64,000 nt of DNA from Flavobacterium dauae (lineage in GTDB: Bacteria; Bacteroidota; Bacteroidia; Flavobacteriales; Flavobacteriaceae): NCBI RefSeq assembly GCF_004151275.2, contig NZ_CP130821.1:1-64000 (forward strand). The letters are read 5' to 3'. Made by a program: the position numbers and the translations under genes. The notes beneath the pieces are model-generated. The model was not told the origin of the DNA. It was given only the letters and a program-made list of their open reading frames with translations, and did not search any database. Shown here in pieces: positions 62,941-64,000 of the stretch. Numbering within the stretch: position 1 is the first letter of the stretch; every line of letters begins with the position of its first letter.

Positions 62941-64000
62941 ATGAGAAGAAAATCGATAGCTAAAATTTTAGTGTTTTCTGCATTGTCCGTAACATCTGTT
63001 TCGTGCGAACAAGAGTTTACTGAAATGGGGTCTGATATTATTGGTAACGATCCGTTTGGTTTTGATAAATATGTGGTTCAAAATATAGAAACTACAAATG
63101 GCGAAACCACAAGTGCAAATACCCGCAATTTACCGGTAAATAATTTTGGCGTTTACACACACAGTGCCTTTGGTAAAACAGCGGCACATTTTGTTACGCA
63201 GATTGAAATGGGAGATAACAGCGATTTAACTTCATTTGGCGATAATCCGGTTTTAGATTCGGTGTATGTGTATATTCCGTTTACCAGTTCAGTTGCGTCA
63301 ACCGATTCTGACGGGAATAAATCATACAATGTTTCTAACATTTACGGCAGCGGAAAGTTTACCTTAAATGTTTATGAAAACGGATATTTTTTACGTGCTA
63401 CCGATCCTAACAATGAATTTGAAACACAATTCTATTATGCTGACGAAAAACCAATGTTTGATCAATATAAAAAAGGATTAAACGGAAGTGACAGATTAAA
63501 TAATTCAAGCAACACCGCACAAAATACCGAGTTTGCGTTTAACAAAAGTGAAATTAAATTATATGCTTATAATGCAGATGGTACCCCGCAGTTAGACGAT
63601 GACGGAAATCCAAAAGTTAAAGAACGCATTGCACCGGGTGTTTGGCTAGATTTAGATAAGCAGTATTTTCAAGACAAGTTTTTTGCAAATAACAAAAACA
63701 AATCTATTTCTAACAATGCCGTTTTAAAAGAATATTTCCGCGGTTTGTATTTTGAAGTAGTTGATGCGTACAACCAAAACGCACTGGCACAGTTAGATTT
63801 AAGCAAAGGAAAAGTGGTTTTTGTTTATAAGGCAGACGGAACCGTAGATAGCGAAACCAACCAACCAAAACGCGAACGCAAAACGTACGAGTTTAACATT
63901 GGTTTTGACAATTCAACATCGGCAACATCAACAGCTACCACGGTTAACCTTTTAGAAAGTAATTTTGATTTAGAGAATAACTCCGTTGGAAATTTATGGT
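62941..64000 (+). CDS. DUF4270 lipoprotein (partial, runs off the window)
   Basis: From the ATG at 62941 an open frame runs to the window edge (353 codons). Lipoprotein signal VTSVSCEQEFTEMGSDIIG (lipid Cys about 22), then VYTHSAFGKTAAHFVTQIE and LDSVYVYIPF, which are typical of DUF4270 proteins. These are surface or outer-membrane lipoproteins of unknown role, usually next to glycogen synthase in flavobacteria, as here. Confidence 0.85.
   Translation, partial: MRRKSIAKILVFSALSVTSVSCEQEFTEMGSDIIGNDPFGFDKYVVQNIETTNGETTSANTRNLPVNNFGVYTHSAFGKTAAHFVTQIEMGDNSDLTSFGDNPVLDSVYVYIPFTSSVASTDSDGNKSYNVSNIYGSGKFTLNVYENGYFLRATDPNNEFETQFYYADEKPMFDQYKKGLNGSDRLNNSSNTAQNTEFAFNKSEIKLYAYNADGTPQLDDDGNPKVKERIAPGVWLDLDKQYFQDKFFANNKNKSISNNAVLKEYFRGLYFEVVDAYNQNALAQLDLSKGKVVFVYKADGTVDSETNQPKRERKTYEFNIGFDNSTSATSTATTVNLLESNFDLENNSVGNLW

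Overview
The window is a low-GC stretch of a Bacteroidota chromosome, almost certainly a member of the Flavobacteriaceae. The indications are a complete flexirubin-type aryl-polyene pigment locus, promoters of the TAnnTTTG type, type IX secretion sorting domains (types A and B), SprB repeats and a DUF4270 lipoprotein. I cannot name the genus with certainty; Flavobacterium, Myroides and relatives all fit.

Layout. 0-0.2 kb is the start of ybeY. 0.2-0.8 kb is a very AT-rich gene-free stretch with a repeated TGTTAA core. 1.4-35.65 kb is the pigment locus: a halogenase-like flavoprotein (minus strand), then tyrosine ammonia-lyase, ketoreductase, ketosynthases, two carrier proteins, acyltransferases, DarA/DarB, hotdog dehydratases, a BtrH-like protein, an ABC exporter, a thioesterase, a NodB-type deacetylase, a LolA-like carrier, glycosyltransferase-DUF2062, an MMPL-PlsC fusion, a phytoene-desaturase-like oxidoreductase, a C45 hydrolase lipoprotein and an acyl-activating ligase. 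Tyrosine is presumably deaminated to coumarate, activated onto a carrier protein, extended to an aryl polyene, esterified with a DarA/DarB dialkylresorcinol and moved to the outer membrane.

The pigment locus is interrupted at 17.6-22.0 kb by a defence-like cassette. It holds an Abi_2 (AbiD/AbiF-type) HEPN protein, a roughly 130-nt near-continuous hairpin that may be a non-coding RNA, an EcoRI-type adenine methyltransferase, an unrecognised protein with a C-terminal hydrophobic anchor, and a DUF262-HNH nuclease. This is the best candidate for an under-described system. A second disturbance lies at 30.4-31.2 kb, where the 3' end of the MMPL-PlsC gene is duplicated around a decayed small membrane-protein gene.

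35.7-47.1 kb is ordinary core genome: gltX, a band-7 protein, YtxH/holin-like small proteins, a dicarboxylate symporter, an SMR exporter, a Crp-family regulator, glnS, folB, tRNA-Cys and an amino-acid permease. 47.1-49.0 kb is decayed: a REP-flanked, frameshifted RAYT transposase, a truncated type B sorting-domain gene and a gene with an in-frame stop. 49.1-64 kb has a dCMP deaminase, an S41 protease, a 1627-residue SprB-repeat surface protein, a DUF4139 protein carrying an inserted TonB-plug domain, radA, a flippase-like protein, panD, panC, a half-length glycogen-synthase-like protein and a partial DUF4270 lipoprotein.
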